Of a DNA stretch of 64,000 nt, positions 8,788-18,096 are shown piece by piece. Source of the stretch: Pseudomonas sp. B21-028 (GTDB taxonomy: Bacteria; Pseudomonadota; Gammaproteobacteria; Pseudomonadales; Pseudomonadaceae). The position numbers and the translations under genes were made by a program. Where the stretch lies: positions 4,898,001-4,962,000 of the forward strand of contig NZ_CP087184.1 in NCBI RefSeq assembly GCF_024749045.1, in the 5' to 3' direction. Every line of letters starts with the position of its first letter. Position 1 is the first letter of the stretch. Under the pieces are notes generated by a model. It ran no database searches and had not been told where the DNA came from. It was given only the letters and a program-made list of their open reading frames with translations.

Positions 8788-9522
8788 ATGCCCGGCATGA
8801 ACCGACTCCCCGCCCTGCCCGCCTGCTGCTCGCCTTTGGATGAACATTGGCTGTTGCCCGATGCCCTGCCCGATACAATCCTGCTGAGCACCCGCTTCGA
8901 TCCGCTGTTGCTGATCGGTGAAGACTTCCCGAACAGTGCCATCGAGCCACCCGCCAGCATCCAGCGTTCGGTGGCCAAGCGTCAGGCAGAATTCCTAGCC
9001 GGGCGGATCTGCGCCCGGGCAGCCCTTTATCAGTTGAACGGCCAGCATTGCGTACCGGCGATTGGCGATGACCGTGCTCCCGTCTGGCCGGCCCATGTCA
9101 GCGGGTCGATCACCCACAGCACCCGCCGGGCCGCGGCCATCGTCGCCAGCAAGGACCATTGGCAAGGGCTGGGCATGGACCTGGAAAACCTGCTCGACCC
9201 GGAGCGCGCCGAGCGGCTGGCGAGTGAAATCCTGACCCCACCGGAACTGCAACGCATGGCCACCACCCGGCGAGATGACCGGGCCCTGCTGGTGACGTTG
9301 ACCTTTTCGGTGAAGGAAAGCCTGTTCAAGGCGCTGTACCCGATCGTCGAGCAGCGCTTTTATTTCGAACATGCCGAGGTGTTGGAGTGGACCCGCGACG
9401 GGCAGGTGCGACTCCGGTTGCTGACGGACCTGTCGGCCGAATGGCGCCATGGCAGTGAATTGCAGGCGCGGTTCGGGGTGAAGGATGGGCAGTTGTTGAG
9501 TCTGGTGGGGATCAAGGCCTGA
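8788..9522 (+). CDS. pcpS: 4'-phosphopantetheinyl transferase (PcpS/EntD type)
   Basis: A 244-aa Sfp/EntD-like enzyme that transfers phosphopantetheine from CoA to carrier proteins. The P2 motif GMDLENL and P3 motif FSVKESLFKALYP are present, along with the upstream WPAHVSGSITHS block. In Pseudomonas one broad-specificity enzyme, PcpS, serves both fatty-acid ACP and siderophore carrier proteins, and the P. aeruginosa gene sits in a similar neighbourhood. An ATG at 8797 is an alternative start; neither has a strong ribosome site. Confidence 0.9.
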   Translation: MPGMNRLPALPACCSPLDEHWLLPDALPDTILLSTRFDPLLLIGEDFPNSAIEPPASIQRSVAKRQAEFLAGRICARAALYQLNGQHCVPAIGDDRAPVWPAHVSGSITHSTRRAAAIVASKDHWQGLGMDLENLLDPERAERLASEILTPPELQRMATTRRDDRALLVTLTFSVKESLFKALYPIVEQRFYFEHAEVLEWTRDGQVRLRLLTDLSAEWRHGSELQARFGVKDGQLLSLVGIKA

Positions 9523-9548
9523 GGCTTCTGTATCGCTTTTGAAGGCCC

Positions 9549-9615
9549 CATCGCGAGCAGGCTCGCTCCCACAGGAGGAATGCGTTCCCATGTGGGAGCG
9601 AGCCTGCTCGCGATG
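9549..9615. repeat. REP pair (REPIN-like), class A
   Basis: CATCGCGAGCAGGCTCGCTC at 9549 with its complement ending at 9615, between the convergent pcpS and sensor-kinase genes. Confidence 0.85.
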
Positions 9616-9639
9616 AGGACAATCCAATCGCTACATCCC

Positions 9640-11250
9640 TCAACCCCTGTCCTGATGTCTCGGCCAGCTCAAGCTGAAACACGCCCCACCCAGGCTCTTG
9701 CTCTTGGCGATCAACGCCCGGCCGCCATGCCAGTAAATGATCCGCCGCACGATCGACAGGCCCAGCCCATGGCCGCCCGAGGCCCGGGCACGGCTGTCGT
9801 CCAGGCGCAGGAAGGGCTTGAACACCCGCTCCCAGGCCGCCTCCGGCACACCGGGCCCGTCATCCTCGACGTCCACCCGGCAACGCAGTTGCCCCACCTG
9901 ATAGCTGACAATCACCCGGGATTTGGCATGGCGCATGGCATTGCTCACCAGGTTCTGCAAGGCGCGATGCAGGAAGCGTGGCTCGGCCTCGACCCAGGCA
10001 CCGTCGCAATCGGCGGCAGACAGGCACAGGCCGCGTTCGACCGTGACCCCGACCCGCAACGGACCCAGCTCCTCGATCACCTGATTGACCAGCGCATCCA
10101 GGTCCACCCGCTGGAAGTTCAGCGCCGGTGAGCCTTGCTCCAGTCGCGCATAGGTCAGCATCTCGTCCACCAGTCGATCCAGGTCTTCGATGTCATGGTC
10201 CATGCCCGCCAGGTATTTTTCCCGGGCCTGGGGAGTGGCAGCGCTGCCGAGCATTTCCAGGCCGAAGCGCAAGCGCGCCACCGGGGTACGCAGTTCGTGG
10301 GAAACCGCCCGTACCAGCTCACGCTGGATCGCCAACAGTTGTTGCAAGTGCTCGGCCATGTCGTTGAACGCTGCGGCCAACCGCCCGACCGAGTCGGCGC
10401 CACGGGCCGGCACGCGGGTTTCCAGGCTGCCCTGGGCGATCTGGGTGGCGGCGGCTTCCAGGCCACTCAGGCGCCGTTCCAACTGACGCACCAACAGGTA
10501 GACGATCAAGCCGATCAGACTCAAGCCCAACGCCGCGATCAGCACCAGCCATTCAGGCGGGTAAGGGTTCATCTGATACAACGGGCCGATTTCCAATACC
10601 CATGGCGTACCCACCATCCCGGCGAACACCCGGATCGAATCGCCGCCCTTGCCCAAGGCCATCACCGTATCGCCCTCGGACACGCGACGACGCTGGTCTT
10701 CGTCCATGTCCGCCTGCTCGGCGGTCATCAGCCGCAGATCGAAACCGAAACCTTTTTCTTCCATGAGTTGCGCGAGCCGCCGGGGTTGCTCACTCACCGG
10801 GTAGCGCACCAGTTCGTCGGCCAGCAGGTAAATGGTCGCCCGGGCCAATTGCTCGCTGATCTGCCGGACTTCCCCCACCAGCATCAGTTGCTCGCCATCG
10901 CTGACCAGTCGATAGACCTTCGCCGCATGGGGCCCGGTCTGTTCAACCAGGGCCTGCCCACGCAGCACGCGGGTGCGCTGTCCCAGGTCCAGGTCGGTCT
11001 GGGCGAAGGTCTGCAACGCCAGGGGGATGCCCAGCAGCCGCTCCCACAGCAGCAACGCCCGATGACGCTCGGTGACATTCATCGGCCGCAGGTTCTCGGC
11101 CATCAGGGAAAACGTGCCGTGGGCCAGGCGCTCGCGGTACTGCTCGCTGCGGGTCTGGTTGAGCAGGTGCAAGGCCAGCACCCCGAGCACCGCCACCAGC
11201 ACCAGCGCCGCGCACATGCCGCCATAGATGCGCAGGAAGATCGAGTTCAC
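9640..11250 (-). CDS. Sensor histidine kinase, RstB-like
   Basis: A 536-aa membrane kinase. TM1 about 7-29, a roughly 200-residue periplasmic domain, TM2 about 231-253, HAMP (RQLERRLSGLEAAATQIAQGSLETRVP), H-box AVSHELRTPVARLRFGLEML, N-box LQNLVSNAMRHAKS, and G-boxes DDGPGVPE and GGHGLGLSIV. Its start overlaps the regulator stop by four bases (ATGA). The pair lies next to nrdA, as in P. aeruginosa. The signal sensed is unknown. Confidence 0.88.
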   Translation of the reverse strand: MNSIFLRIYGGMCAALVLVAVLGVLALHLLNQTRSEQYRERLAHGTFSLMAENLRPMNVTERHRALLLWERLLGIPLALQTFAQTDLDLGQRTRVLRGQALVEQTGPHAAKVYRLVSDGEQLMLVGEVRQISEQLARATIYLLADELVRYPVSEQPRRLAQLMEEKGFGFDLRLMTAEQADMDEDQRRRVSEGDTVMALGKGGDSIRVFAGMVGTPWVLEIGPLYQMNPYPPEWLVLIAALGLSLIGLIVYLLVRQLERRLSGLEAAATQIAQGSLETRVPARGADSVGRLAAAFNDMAEHLQQLLAIQRELVRAVSHELRTPVARLRFGLEMLGSAATPQAREKYLAGMDHDIEDLDRLVDEMLTYARLEQGSPALNFQRVDLDALVNQVIEELGPLRVGVTVERGLCLSAADCDGAWVEAEPRFLHRALQNLVSNAMRHAKSRVIVSYQVGQLRCRVDVEDDGPGVPEAAWERVFKPFLRLDDSRARASGGHGLGLSIVRRIIYWHGGRALIAKSKSLGGACFSLSWPRHQDRG

Positions 11251-11969
11251 GGTGCCAGGTCTACACAGGCTTCGGGCACGAACAGGTAGCCTTTGCTGCG
11301 GATGGTCTTGATCAGCCGTGGATGGTCCGGGTCATCGCCGATCTTGGGCCGGATGCGCGAGATGCGCACGTCGATGGAGCGGTCCTGGCCGTCATAGCCA
11401 ATGCCACGCAGGGCGGTGAAGATCTCCTCCCGGGACAGGATGCGCCCGGCATTGGACACCAGCAGCCACAGCAGGTCGAATTCGGCGCTGGTCAGTTCGA
11501 TCCCGTTGCCCTGCAACCAGGCCTCGCGCAAGGCGTCGTCCACCACCAGCGGGCCGAATTGCAGGCGCCGCGGTTTTTGCGGATTCGGCTCCACCGGCTC
11601 GCTGCGCCGCAACAAGGCCTGGATGCGCGCCAGCAGTACGCGCGGGCGCACCGGCTTGCAGACGTAATCGTCGGCGCCCAGGTCCAGGCCCTGGATCTGG
11701 TCGGCGTCGTCGGTGCGGGCCGTGAGCATCAGGATCGGCCCATCGTACTGCGCGCGGACCTTGCGGCAGATGCTCAGGCCGTCTTCGCCGGGGAGCATCA
11801 GGTCGAGGATCACCAGGTCCGGCTGCTCGGCGATGATCCGTTGTGCCGCTGCCGCGCCATCACCTTCGATGGCGACACGCAGCCCGTTGCTTTCCAGGTA
11901 GTCACGGGTCAGCTCGGCCAGACGCTGGTCATCCTCGACAATCAGTACCTGCCAGGCTTCTTGTTCCAC
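11247..11969 (-). CDS. OmpR-family response regulator, RstA-like
   Basis: A 240-aa regulator with receiver (VLIVEDDQRLAEL, Asp in VILDLMLPGEDG, Lys in YVCKPVRP) and an OmpR winged helix (ELTSAEFDLLWLLVSNAGRILSREEI ... IDVRISRIRPKIGDDPDHPRLIKTIRSKGYLF). I choose a GTG start at 11969 (protein beginning VEQEAWQVLIVEDD), with a GAGG-type box just upstream; the longer frame to 12065 runs into REP sequence and is not coding. It is coupled to the kinase gene. Confidence 0.88.
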   Translation of the reverse strand: MEQEAWQVLIVEDDQRLAELTRDYLESNGLRVAIEGDGAAAAQRIIAEQPDLVILDLMLPGEDGLSICRKVRAQYDGPILMLTARTDDADQIQGLDLGADDYVCKPVRPRVLLARIQALLRRSEPVEPNPQKPRRLQFGPLVVDDALREAWLQGNGIELTSAEFDLLWLLVSNAGRILSREEIFTALRGIGYDGQDRSIDVRISRIRPKIGDDPDHPRLIKTIRSKGYLFVPEACVDLAP

Positions 11970-12020
11970 TTGGGGCCTCGTGTTGCTGTGAATATAGAAA
12001 GAAAGAACGACGCACTCACC

Positions 12021-12141
12021 TGTGGCGAGGGGATTTATCCCCGCTGGGCTGCGAAGCAGCCCCAAATCAGTCGCTTAGCTGTATCAGGCAGAACACAGGG
12101 GGCCGCTTCGCGACCCAGCGGGGATGAATCCCCTCGCCACA
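12021..12141. repeat. REP pair (REPIN-like), class B
   Basis: TGTGGCGAGGGGATTTATCC at 12021 is matched by the complementary arm ending at 12141; inner arms GGGCTGCGAAGCAGCCCC and GGGCCGCTTCGCGACCC-like also pair. Confidence 0.85.
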
Positions 12142-12420
12142 GGGCATGCAGGTTCGCCCATCGATGCAGATGTCCTTCTTTTTGTCATGTCAAAAGAGGA
12201 TAACCCTGTCCCACACCCCGGCCGATTGTATAAACGGCGGCCCGGTAGAAAACAAGCGGACAAATGCGTTCGGTCGGGCGGGATTTGTGTGATAACGTCC
12301 GCGCCCGCAAAAACCGGCAGGCTGTTTTCGGCGCCTCGAAAACGATGAAAAAACGCCCGCTCCAGCAAGGTCGCGGCCTACAGCGCAGTTCCCTGTTTCG
12401 CACACAAATTACGCACAGGT

Positions 12421-12429
12421 TTATCCACA
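12421..12429 (+). promoter_or_regulatory. Consensus DnaA box upstream of nrdA
   Basis: TTATCCACA, a perfect 9-mer DnaA box, 36 bp before the first NrdR-like box. DnaA control of nrdAB is established in E. coli; its role here is inferred. Confidence 0.6.
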
Positions 12430-12456
12430 GGCAGTACGTTGCATTCATCCCCCAAA

Positions 12457-12503
12457 ACGCATTATCTTGTAGCCCGCTGCAAAAAAAACCCTACATGTAG
12501 GGG
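12457..12503. promoter_or_regulatory. Pair of NrdR-box-like palindromes upstream of nrdA
   Basis: Box 1 (12457-12472, ACGCATTATCTTGTAG) and box 2 (12488-12503, ACCCTACATGTAGGGG) each match the 16-nt NrdR consensus at 11 positions. Their centres are 31 bp apart, the three-turn spacing known for NrdR box pairs. The rest of the 12,142-12,857 gap (a GC-rich stretch with a possible long leader) holds no gene I can support. Confidence 0.7.
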
Positions 12504-12857
12504 TTTAAGCCAAAAACCAACCACAAGTCGGACAGAGAATTCAAGCGCTTTTTCGTGCCTCTTTCCACTTGAACAACGTATTTTCCCAAGACCAGACCGC
12601 CCCTGCGGATGGCCACTGTTTCAAGGGTCGAAAACGACCGAAACGGTACGGGTGTTGCAGTCCATTGCTGCCACCCCTGCAACCCGGTTCGAGCCCAGGC
12701 TCGCAACCCAAGAACTTCGGATGGAAGCAGCCCCTCAGGCCTGCTTCCTACTGTCCCGAAGTTGTTATGCCCGGCGCCAGCCGGTTGTAGTGCTTCAGGA
12801 CGGAACGGTGGGCACCGTGATGGTGCCCAAACAAACATAGAGAACGTGGAGACACCC

Positions 12858-15749
12858 ATGCACACCGACACAACTCGCGAGAACCCGCAGGGCACCGCGC
12901 CGCTGGCCGCCGATTCGACCCCGGATCTGGCCGCCACCGCGCCTGGTCAACTGCGCGTGATCAAGCGTAACGGCACTGTCGTTCCTTACACCGATGACAA
13001 GATCACCGTCGCCATCACCAAAGCGTTCCTCGCAGTTGAAGGTGGCACCGCAGCCGCTTCGTCGCGCATCCACGACACCGTGGCCCGCCTGACCGAACAG
13101 GTCACCGCGACCTTCAAGCGTCGCATGCCGTCGGGTGGCACCATCCACATCGAAGAAATCCAGGACCAGGTCGAACTGGCCCTGATGCGTGCCGGCGAGC
13201 AAAAGGTAGCGCGTGACTATGTGATCTACCGCGACTCCCGCGCCAAGGAACGCGCCACCCGCAACCCGGCCGACGCACCGGTCCAGGCTCACCCGTCCAT
13301 TCGCATCGCCCGCGCCGATGGCAGCCTGGCGCCGCTGGACATGGGCCGCCTGAACACCATCGTCACCGAAGCCTGCGAAGGCCTGGAAGAAGTCGATGGC
13401 GAGCTGATCCAGCGCGAAACCCTGAAGAACCTCTATGACGGCGTCGCGCTCAAGGACGTCAACACCGCCCTGGTAATGACCGCGCGGACCCTGGTGGAAC
13501 GCGAGCCGAACTACTCCTTCGTGACCGCCCGTCTGTTGATGGACACCCTGCGCGCCGAAGGCCTGGGCTTCCTGGAAGTCGCCGAGAGCGCGACCCACCA
13601 CGAGATGGCCGACCTGTACGCCAAGGCCCTGCCGGCCTACATCGCCAAGGGTATCGAATTCGAATTGCTGAACCCGGTCCTGGCTTCCTTCGACCTGGAA
13701 AAACTCGGCAAGGCGATCAACCACGAGCGCGACCAGCAGTTCACCTACCTGGGCCTGCAAACCCTGTACGACCGTTACTTCATCCACAAGGACGGTGTCC
13801 GCTTCGAACTGCCACAGATCTTCTTCATGCGCGTGGCCATGGGCCTGGCCATCGAAGAGAAGCAGAAAGAAGACCGTGCCATCGAGTTCTACAACCTGCT
13901 GTCGTCCTTCGACTACATGGCCTCGACTCCGACCCTGTTCAACGCCGGTACCCTGCGTCCACAGTTGTCGAGCTGCTACTTGACCACCGTACCGGACGAC
14001 CTGTCGGGCATCTACGGCGCGATCCACGACAACGCCATGCTGTCGAAATTCGCCGGCGGCCTGGGCAACGACTGGACGCCGGTTCGTGCGCTGGGCTCGT
14101 ACATCAAGGGCACCAACGGTAAATCCCAGGGCGTCGTGCCGTTCCTCAAGGTGGTCAACGACACCGCTGTCGCGGTCAACCAGGGCGGCAAGCGCAAGGG
14201 CGCGGTCTGTGCCTACCTGGAAACCTGGCACATGGACATTGAAGAGTTCATCGAGCTGCGCAAGAACACCGGTGATGATCGTCGTCGTACCCACGACATG
14301 AACACCGCCAACTGGATCCCCGACCTGTTCATGAAGCGTGTCTTCGACGACGGCAAGTGGACCCTGTTCTCGCCATCCGAAGTGCCGGACCTGCATGACC
14401 TGACCGGCAAGGCCTTCGAAGAGCGCTACGAGTACTACGAAGCCCTGACCGAGTACAACAAGATCAAGTTGTTCAAGGTCGTCCAGGCCAAGGACCTGTG
14501 GCGCAAGATGCTGTCGATGCTGTTCGAAACCGGCCACCCATGGCTGACCTTCAAGGACCCATGCAACCTGCGCAGCCCGCAGCAGCACGTGGGCGTGGTC
14601 CACAGCTCGAACCTGTGCACCGAGATCACCCTGAACACCAACAAGGATGAGATCGCTGTCTGCAACCTGGGCTCGATCAACCTGCCGAACCACATCGTCG
14701 ACGGCAAGCTGGACACCGCCAAGCTGCAACGCACCGTGAACACCGCCGTGCGCATGCTCGACAACGTGATCGACATCAACTACTACTCGGTGCCACAGGC
14801 GAAGAACTCCAACTTCAAGCACCGTCCAGTCGGCCTCGGCATCATGGGCTTCCAGGACGCGCTGTACCTGCAGCACATCCCGTACGGCTCCGACGCCGCG
14901 ATCGAGTTCGCCGACAAGTCCATGGAAGCGGTCAGCTACTACGCGATCCAGGCTTCCTGCGACCTGGCCGACGAGCGTGGCGCCTATGAGACGTTCCAGG
15001 GCTCTCTGTGGTCCAAGGGCATCCTGCCGCTGGACTCGCAACAGATCCTGATCGCGTCCCGTGGCGAGAAGTACATCGACGTCGACCTGACCGAGTCCCT
15101 GGACTGGGCACCGGTTCGCGCCCGTGTACAGAAAGGCATCCGTAACTCCAACATCATGGCCATCGCACCGACCGCCACCATCGCCAACATCACCGGCGTG
15201 TCGCAGTCGATCGAACCGACCTACCAGAACCTGTACGTGAAATCGAACCTGTCGGGCGAATTCACCGTGATCAACCCGTACCTGGTCCGCGACCTCAAGG
15301 CCCGCGGCCTGTGGGACTCGGTCATGATCAACGACCTGAAGTACTACGACGGTTCGGTACAGCAGATCGAGCGCATCCCGCAGGAGCTCAAGGAGCTCTA
15401 CGCGACCGCGTTCGAAGTGGACACCCGTTGGATCGTCGACGCCGCCAGCCGTCGCCAGAAGTGGATCGACCAGGCTCAGTCGCTGAACCTGTACATCGCC
15501 GGCGCTTCGGGCAAGAAGCTGGACGTGACTTACCGCATGGCCTGGTACCGTGGCCTGAAAACCACTTACTACCTCCGTGCCCTGGCCGCCACCAGCACCG
15601 AGAAGTCGACCATCAACACCGGCAAGCTGAACGCTGTTTCCAGCGGCGGCAACCACGGTGACGACTCGGTCCTGGCTGCTCCAGCAGGACCTGCGCCAGT
15701 GCCAAAGGCCTGCGCGATCGACGAGCCGGATTGCGAAGCTTGCCAATAA
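12858..15749 (+). CDS. nrdA: Class Ia ribonucleoside-diphosphate reductase alpha subunit
   Basis: A 963-aa large subunit that reduces NDPs to dNDPs with the NrdB radical subunit. Two N-terminal ATP-cones are visible: residues about 30-130 (LRVIKRNGTVVPYTDDKI...) and about 150-250 (IRIARADGSLAPLDMGRLN...), as in the Pseudomonas enzyme that is controlled by oligomerisation. The catalytic barrel has LSSCYL (redox Cys), NLCTEI (radical Cys) and the C-terminal Cys pair CEAC with a swinging tail. The ATG at 12858 follows GGAG; the open frame extends to 12609, but that part is leader sequence. A terminator follows directly and no nrdB is found in the window. Confidence 0.96.
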   Translation: MHTDTTRENPQGTAPLAADSTPDLAATAPGQLRVIKRNGTVVPYTDDKITVAITKAFLAVEGGTAAASSRIHDTVARLTEQVTATFKRRMPSGGTIHIEEIQDQVELALMRAGEQKVARDYVIYRDSRAKERATRNPADAPVQAHPSIRIARADGSLAPLDMGRLNTIVTEACEGLEEVDGELIQRETLKNLYDGVALKDVNTALVMTARTLVEREPNYSFVTARLLMDTLRAEGLGFLEVAESATHHEMADLYAKALPAYIAKGIEFELLNPVLASFDLEKLGKAINHERDQQFTYLGLQTLYDRYFIHKDGVRFELPQIFFMRVAMGLAIEEKQKEDRAIEFYNLLSSFDYMASTPTLFNAGTLRPQLSSCYLTTVPDDLSGIYGAIHDNAMLSKFAGGLGNDWTPVRALGSYIKGTNGKSQGVVPFLKVVNDTAVAVNQGGKRKGAVCAYLETWHMDIEEFIELRKNTGDDRRRTHDMNTANWIPDLFMKRVFDDGKWTLFSPSEVPDLHDLTGKAFEERYEYYEALTEYNKIKLFKVVQAKDLWRKMLSMLFETGHPWLTFKDPCNLRSPQQHVGVVHSSNLCTEITLNTNKDEIAVCNLGSINLPNHIVDGKLDTAKLQRTVNTAVRMLDNVIDINYYSVPQAKNSNFKHRPVGLGIMGFQDALYLQHIPYGSDAAIEFADKSMEAVSYYAIQASCDLADERGAYETFQGSLWSKGILPLDSQQILIASRGEKYIDVDLTESLDWAPVRARVQKGIRNSNIMAIAPTATIANITGVSQSIEPTYQNLYVKSNLSGEFTVINPYLVRDLKARGLWDSVMINDLKYYDGSVQQIERIPQELKELYATAFEVDTRWIVDAASRRQKWIDQAQSLNLYIAGASGKKLDVTYRMAWYRGLKTTYYLRALAATSTEKSTINTGKLNAVSSGGNHGDDSVLAAPAGPAPVPKACAIDEPDCEACQ

Positions 15750-15789
15750 GCTGAGCGGGTGGGCGCTGAAAGGCGCCGACCTTTAAAGA

Positions 15790-15830
15790 AAGCCCCCGAT
15801 AGACCGCTGGTTTATCGGGGGTTTTCTTTT
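15790..15830 (+). terminator. Rho-independent terminator of nrdA
   Basis: Nine-bp stem CCCCCGATA/TATCGGGGG followed by TTTTCTTTT, 40 nt after the stop codon. Confidence 0.9.
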
Positions 15831-15850
15831 GTCTGGAGGAAAGTGGTGTC

Positions 15851-15938
15851 TGGGCTTGCCTCATCGCGAGCGGGCTCGCTCCCACAGGGGAACGCATTTC
15901 AATGTGGGAGCGAGCCTGCTCGCGATGAGGCAAGCCCA
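15851..15938. repeat. REP pair (REPIN-like), class A
   Basis: Arms of 36 nt (15851-15886 and 15903-15938) beginning TGGGCTTGCCTCATCGCGAG, between nrdA and flgE. Confidence 0.85.
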
Positions 15939-15960
15939 GGCAACCCAAAACACTCGCCCA

Positions 15961-15988
15961 AAAAGAAGCCCCTCTTGCGAGGGGCTCC
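15961..15988 (-). terminator. Rho-independent terminator of flgBCDE
   Basis: Eight-bp stem AGCCCCTC/GAGGGGCT with a TTGC loop and a T run on the minus strand, 30 nt past the flgE stop. Confidence 0.88.
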
Positions 15989-16018
15989 TTGTACAACATT
16001 TCAAGCAACCATCGAGAA

Positions 16019-17329
16019 TCAAGCCATCTGGATAATGGTCTGCATGATGGTGCTCTGGGTGGAGATGGTCTTGGCGTTTGCCTGGTAGTTACTTTGGGCC
16101 TTGATCAGCTCGACCAGTTCGTTGGTCAGGTTGACGTTGGACTCTTCCAGGGCATTGGAGACGATGGAACCCAAGGTACCGGTGGTTGGAGCATCGTAGC
16201 CCGGGATCCCGGACGAGAAGGTTTCTTTCCAGCTGGTGCCACCTACCGGCTGCAGACCTTGCTCGTTGGTGAAGCTGGCGAGTGCGAGCTGGCCGATCGG
16301 CTTGGTCTGGTTGTTGCTGAAGTTGGCCAGCAACACACCGCTGCCGTCGATGGTCAGGTTGGTGATCTGGCCGGTGGCGTAACCGTTCTGGGTCGGGATC
16401 GAACGCGCGGTATCGGCGTTGAATTGGGTGGTGTTGCCCATGGAGATCGTGATGGTTGGCGCACTGGCTGCGCCGTTGGCGGCCCATACGCCGTTGGTTA
16501 CGGTGCCGGGAATCCAGCCAGTGAGCTTCAGGTCGCTGTCAGTGAGCGGCGCACCCGGCGGATTCGGGGTGCTGACCTGGACCAGCTTACCGCTCGAATC
16601 AAAGGTCATGGTCGACGGGACCGGCGCGGTCGCACCGGTCGTGGTCGGCGCGGAGCCATCGAGGTTACGACCATCGATCAAGGTATAAACGTTCCAGGTA
16701 TTGCCAGCCGTCTTGACCATGTACTGGTCCATGGAGTGCTGGTTGCCCTGGGTGTCGTAGACCGGGGTGGTGAACTGCTTGGTGAAGGTCGAAGTATCGG
16801 TCGGATCGAACGCCGCAGTAATTGCCGTGGCCGTCGAGTTCAGGTTGATGGTCGACGAAACCAGGCTGGTAGCACTCGGCGGCAGGTTGGAGGTGTCGAT
16901 ACGCAGGTCGGTCAGGATCCCGTTCTGGATCTTGCCGTTGGCGTCCACACCATAACCTTGCAGACGCGAAGTGCCGTCGCTGTTGGTGATGAAGCCTTCC
17001 TTGTCGGTCTTGAACGTACCGGCACGGGTGTAGCTCAGGGAACCGTCGTTGCTCAGGACGAAGAAGCCCTGGCCCTGGATGCCCATGTCCAGCACGTTGC
17101 CGGTGTTGTTGACGTCACCCTGGCCGAACTGCTGGGAAACGTTGGACAGCCGCACGCCGTTGCCGACGGTCTTGCTGCCTGAACCCAGCTTGGTAGCCGA
17201 GTAGACGTCTTCGAATTCCGCTCGGGACGATTTGAAGCCGGTGGTTGCCACGTTGGCGATGTTGTTACCGGTGACGTCCAGCTGTTTGTTGGCAGCATAG
17301 AGACCGCTAAGGCCGATGTTGAAAGACAT
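16019..17329 (-). CDS. flgE: Flagellar hook protein FlgE
   Basis: A 436-aa hook subunit. The N-terminus MSFNIGLSGLYAANKQLDVTGNNIANVATTGFKSSRAEF and the C-terminus ELVELIKAQSNYQANAKTISTQSTIMQTIIQM are the conserved D0 coiled-coil helices with the 'NNIAN' rod/hook signature; the middle is the variable, Thr/Ser/Gly-rich surface domain. AGGAG 6 nt before the ATG. Last gene of flgBCDE; flgF and the rest of the rod/ring genes do not follow here. Confidence 0.95.
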   Translation of the reverse strand: MSFNIGLSGLYAANKQLDVTGNNIANVATTGFKSSRAEFEDVYSATKLGSGSKTVGNGVRLSNVSQQFGQGDVNNTGNVLDMGIQGQGFFVLSNDGSLSYTRAGTFKTDKEGFITNSDGTSRLQGYGVDANGKIQNGILTDLRIDTSNLPPSATSLVSSTINLNSTATAITAAFDPTDTSTFTKQFTTPVYDTQGNQHSMDQYMVKTAGNTWNVYTLIDGRNLDGSAPTTTGATAPVPSTMTFDSSGKLVQVSTPNPPGAPLTDSDLKLTGWIPGTVTNGVWAANGAASAPTITISMGNTTQFNADTARSIPTQNGYATGQITNLTIDGSGVLLANFSNNQTKPIGQLALASFTNEQGLQPVGGTSWKETFSSGIPGYDAPTTGTLGSIVSNALEESNVNLTNELVELIKAQSNYQANAKTISTQSTIMQTIIQMA

Positions 17330-17358
17330 ATTCCACTCCTTTGCCGGGTTAGTCGGCT

Positions 17359-18081
17359 CTACATACCAATAGTTTGTACTTTGGACAGGGCGATGCTGCC
17401 CAGCCCGGCGAGGTTGAGCATCAGCTCTCCCCCTGTCTGACTGATCGTCACGCTGCTGACGGTTGCCGGCAGGTTGGTGATCAGCGACGTGGCCTGGCCG
17501 TCGATGGTGGTCGAAGCCGTGAAGGTGTAAGTGCCCGACTCGACCGTGGTGCCCGAGTCGTTCTTGCCATCCCAGATAAAGGCGGAGTTACCGGCCTTCT
17601 GGCTGCCCAGGTCGATGGTGCGAACCGTCTTGCCGTCCTTGTCGACGATCTTGACCGCGACGGACGATACCGCTGATGGCACCACCACCGTGCCGTTGAG
17701 GCTTTTGGAGGTGTCGACCACCGCCTTGTCGCCGGGGGCAATGACTGAGCGCCCCACCAGCGACGAGGCCTGCAAGGCCTGGGACGAGTTGTAGTTGCTG
17801 GCCAGCCCGCTCACGGTATCGTTGAGGGTGGTGATGCCTTCCAGGCTGCTGAACTGTGCCAGTTGGGCAACGAACTCACCGTTGTCCTGTGGCGACAGCG
17901 GGTCCTGGTTTTTCAGCTGGGTAACGAGCAATTGCAGGAACGCATCCTTGCCCAGCTCCTTTTTACCGGTCGCAGCACCCGTCACCGAAGCCAGGCTATC
18001 GGAGGTGTTATTGGTCTTGACCGAGGAGTTGGCCAGAATCTCGTTGAGGCTCAAACCGCCGGTGGTATTGGTAACGCTCAT
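17359..18081 (-). CDS. flgD: Flagellar hook-capping protein FlgD
   Basis: A 240-aa scaffold that caps the growing hook. The conserved N-terminal part holds LGKDAFLQLLVTQLKNQDPLSPQDNGEFVAQLAQFSSLEGI; the C-terminal part contains the Ig-like/tudor-like domains with FIWDGKNDSGTTVESGTYTF. The stop lies 29 nt before flgE. Confidence 0.95.
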   Translation of the reverse strand: MSVTNTTGGLSLNEILANSSVKTNNTSDSLASVTGAATGKKELGKDAFLQLLVTQLKNQDPLSPQDNGEFVAQLAQFSSLEGITTLNDTVSGLASNYNSSQALQASSLVGRSVIAPGDKAVVDTSKSLNGTVVVPSAVSSVAVKIVDKDGKTVRTIDLGSQKAGNSAFIWDGKNDSGTTVESGTYTFTASTTIDGQATSLITNLPATVSSVTISQTGGELMLNLAGLGSIALSKVQTIGM

Positions 18082-18096
18082 GTGACTCGCCCCTTA

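Noticed and set aside
12795..15746. 983-codon open frame antisense to nrdA
   Set aside because: It mirrors nrdA exactly. High-GC third positions in the sense gene commonly keep this antisense frame open; there is no family resemblance.
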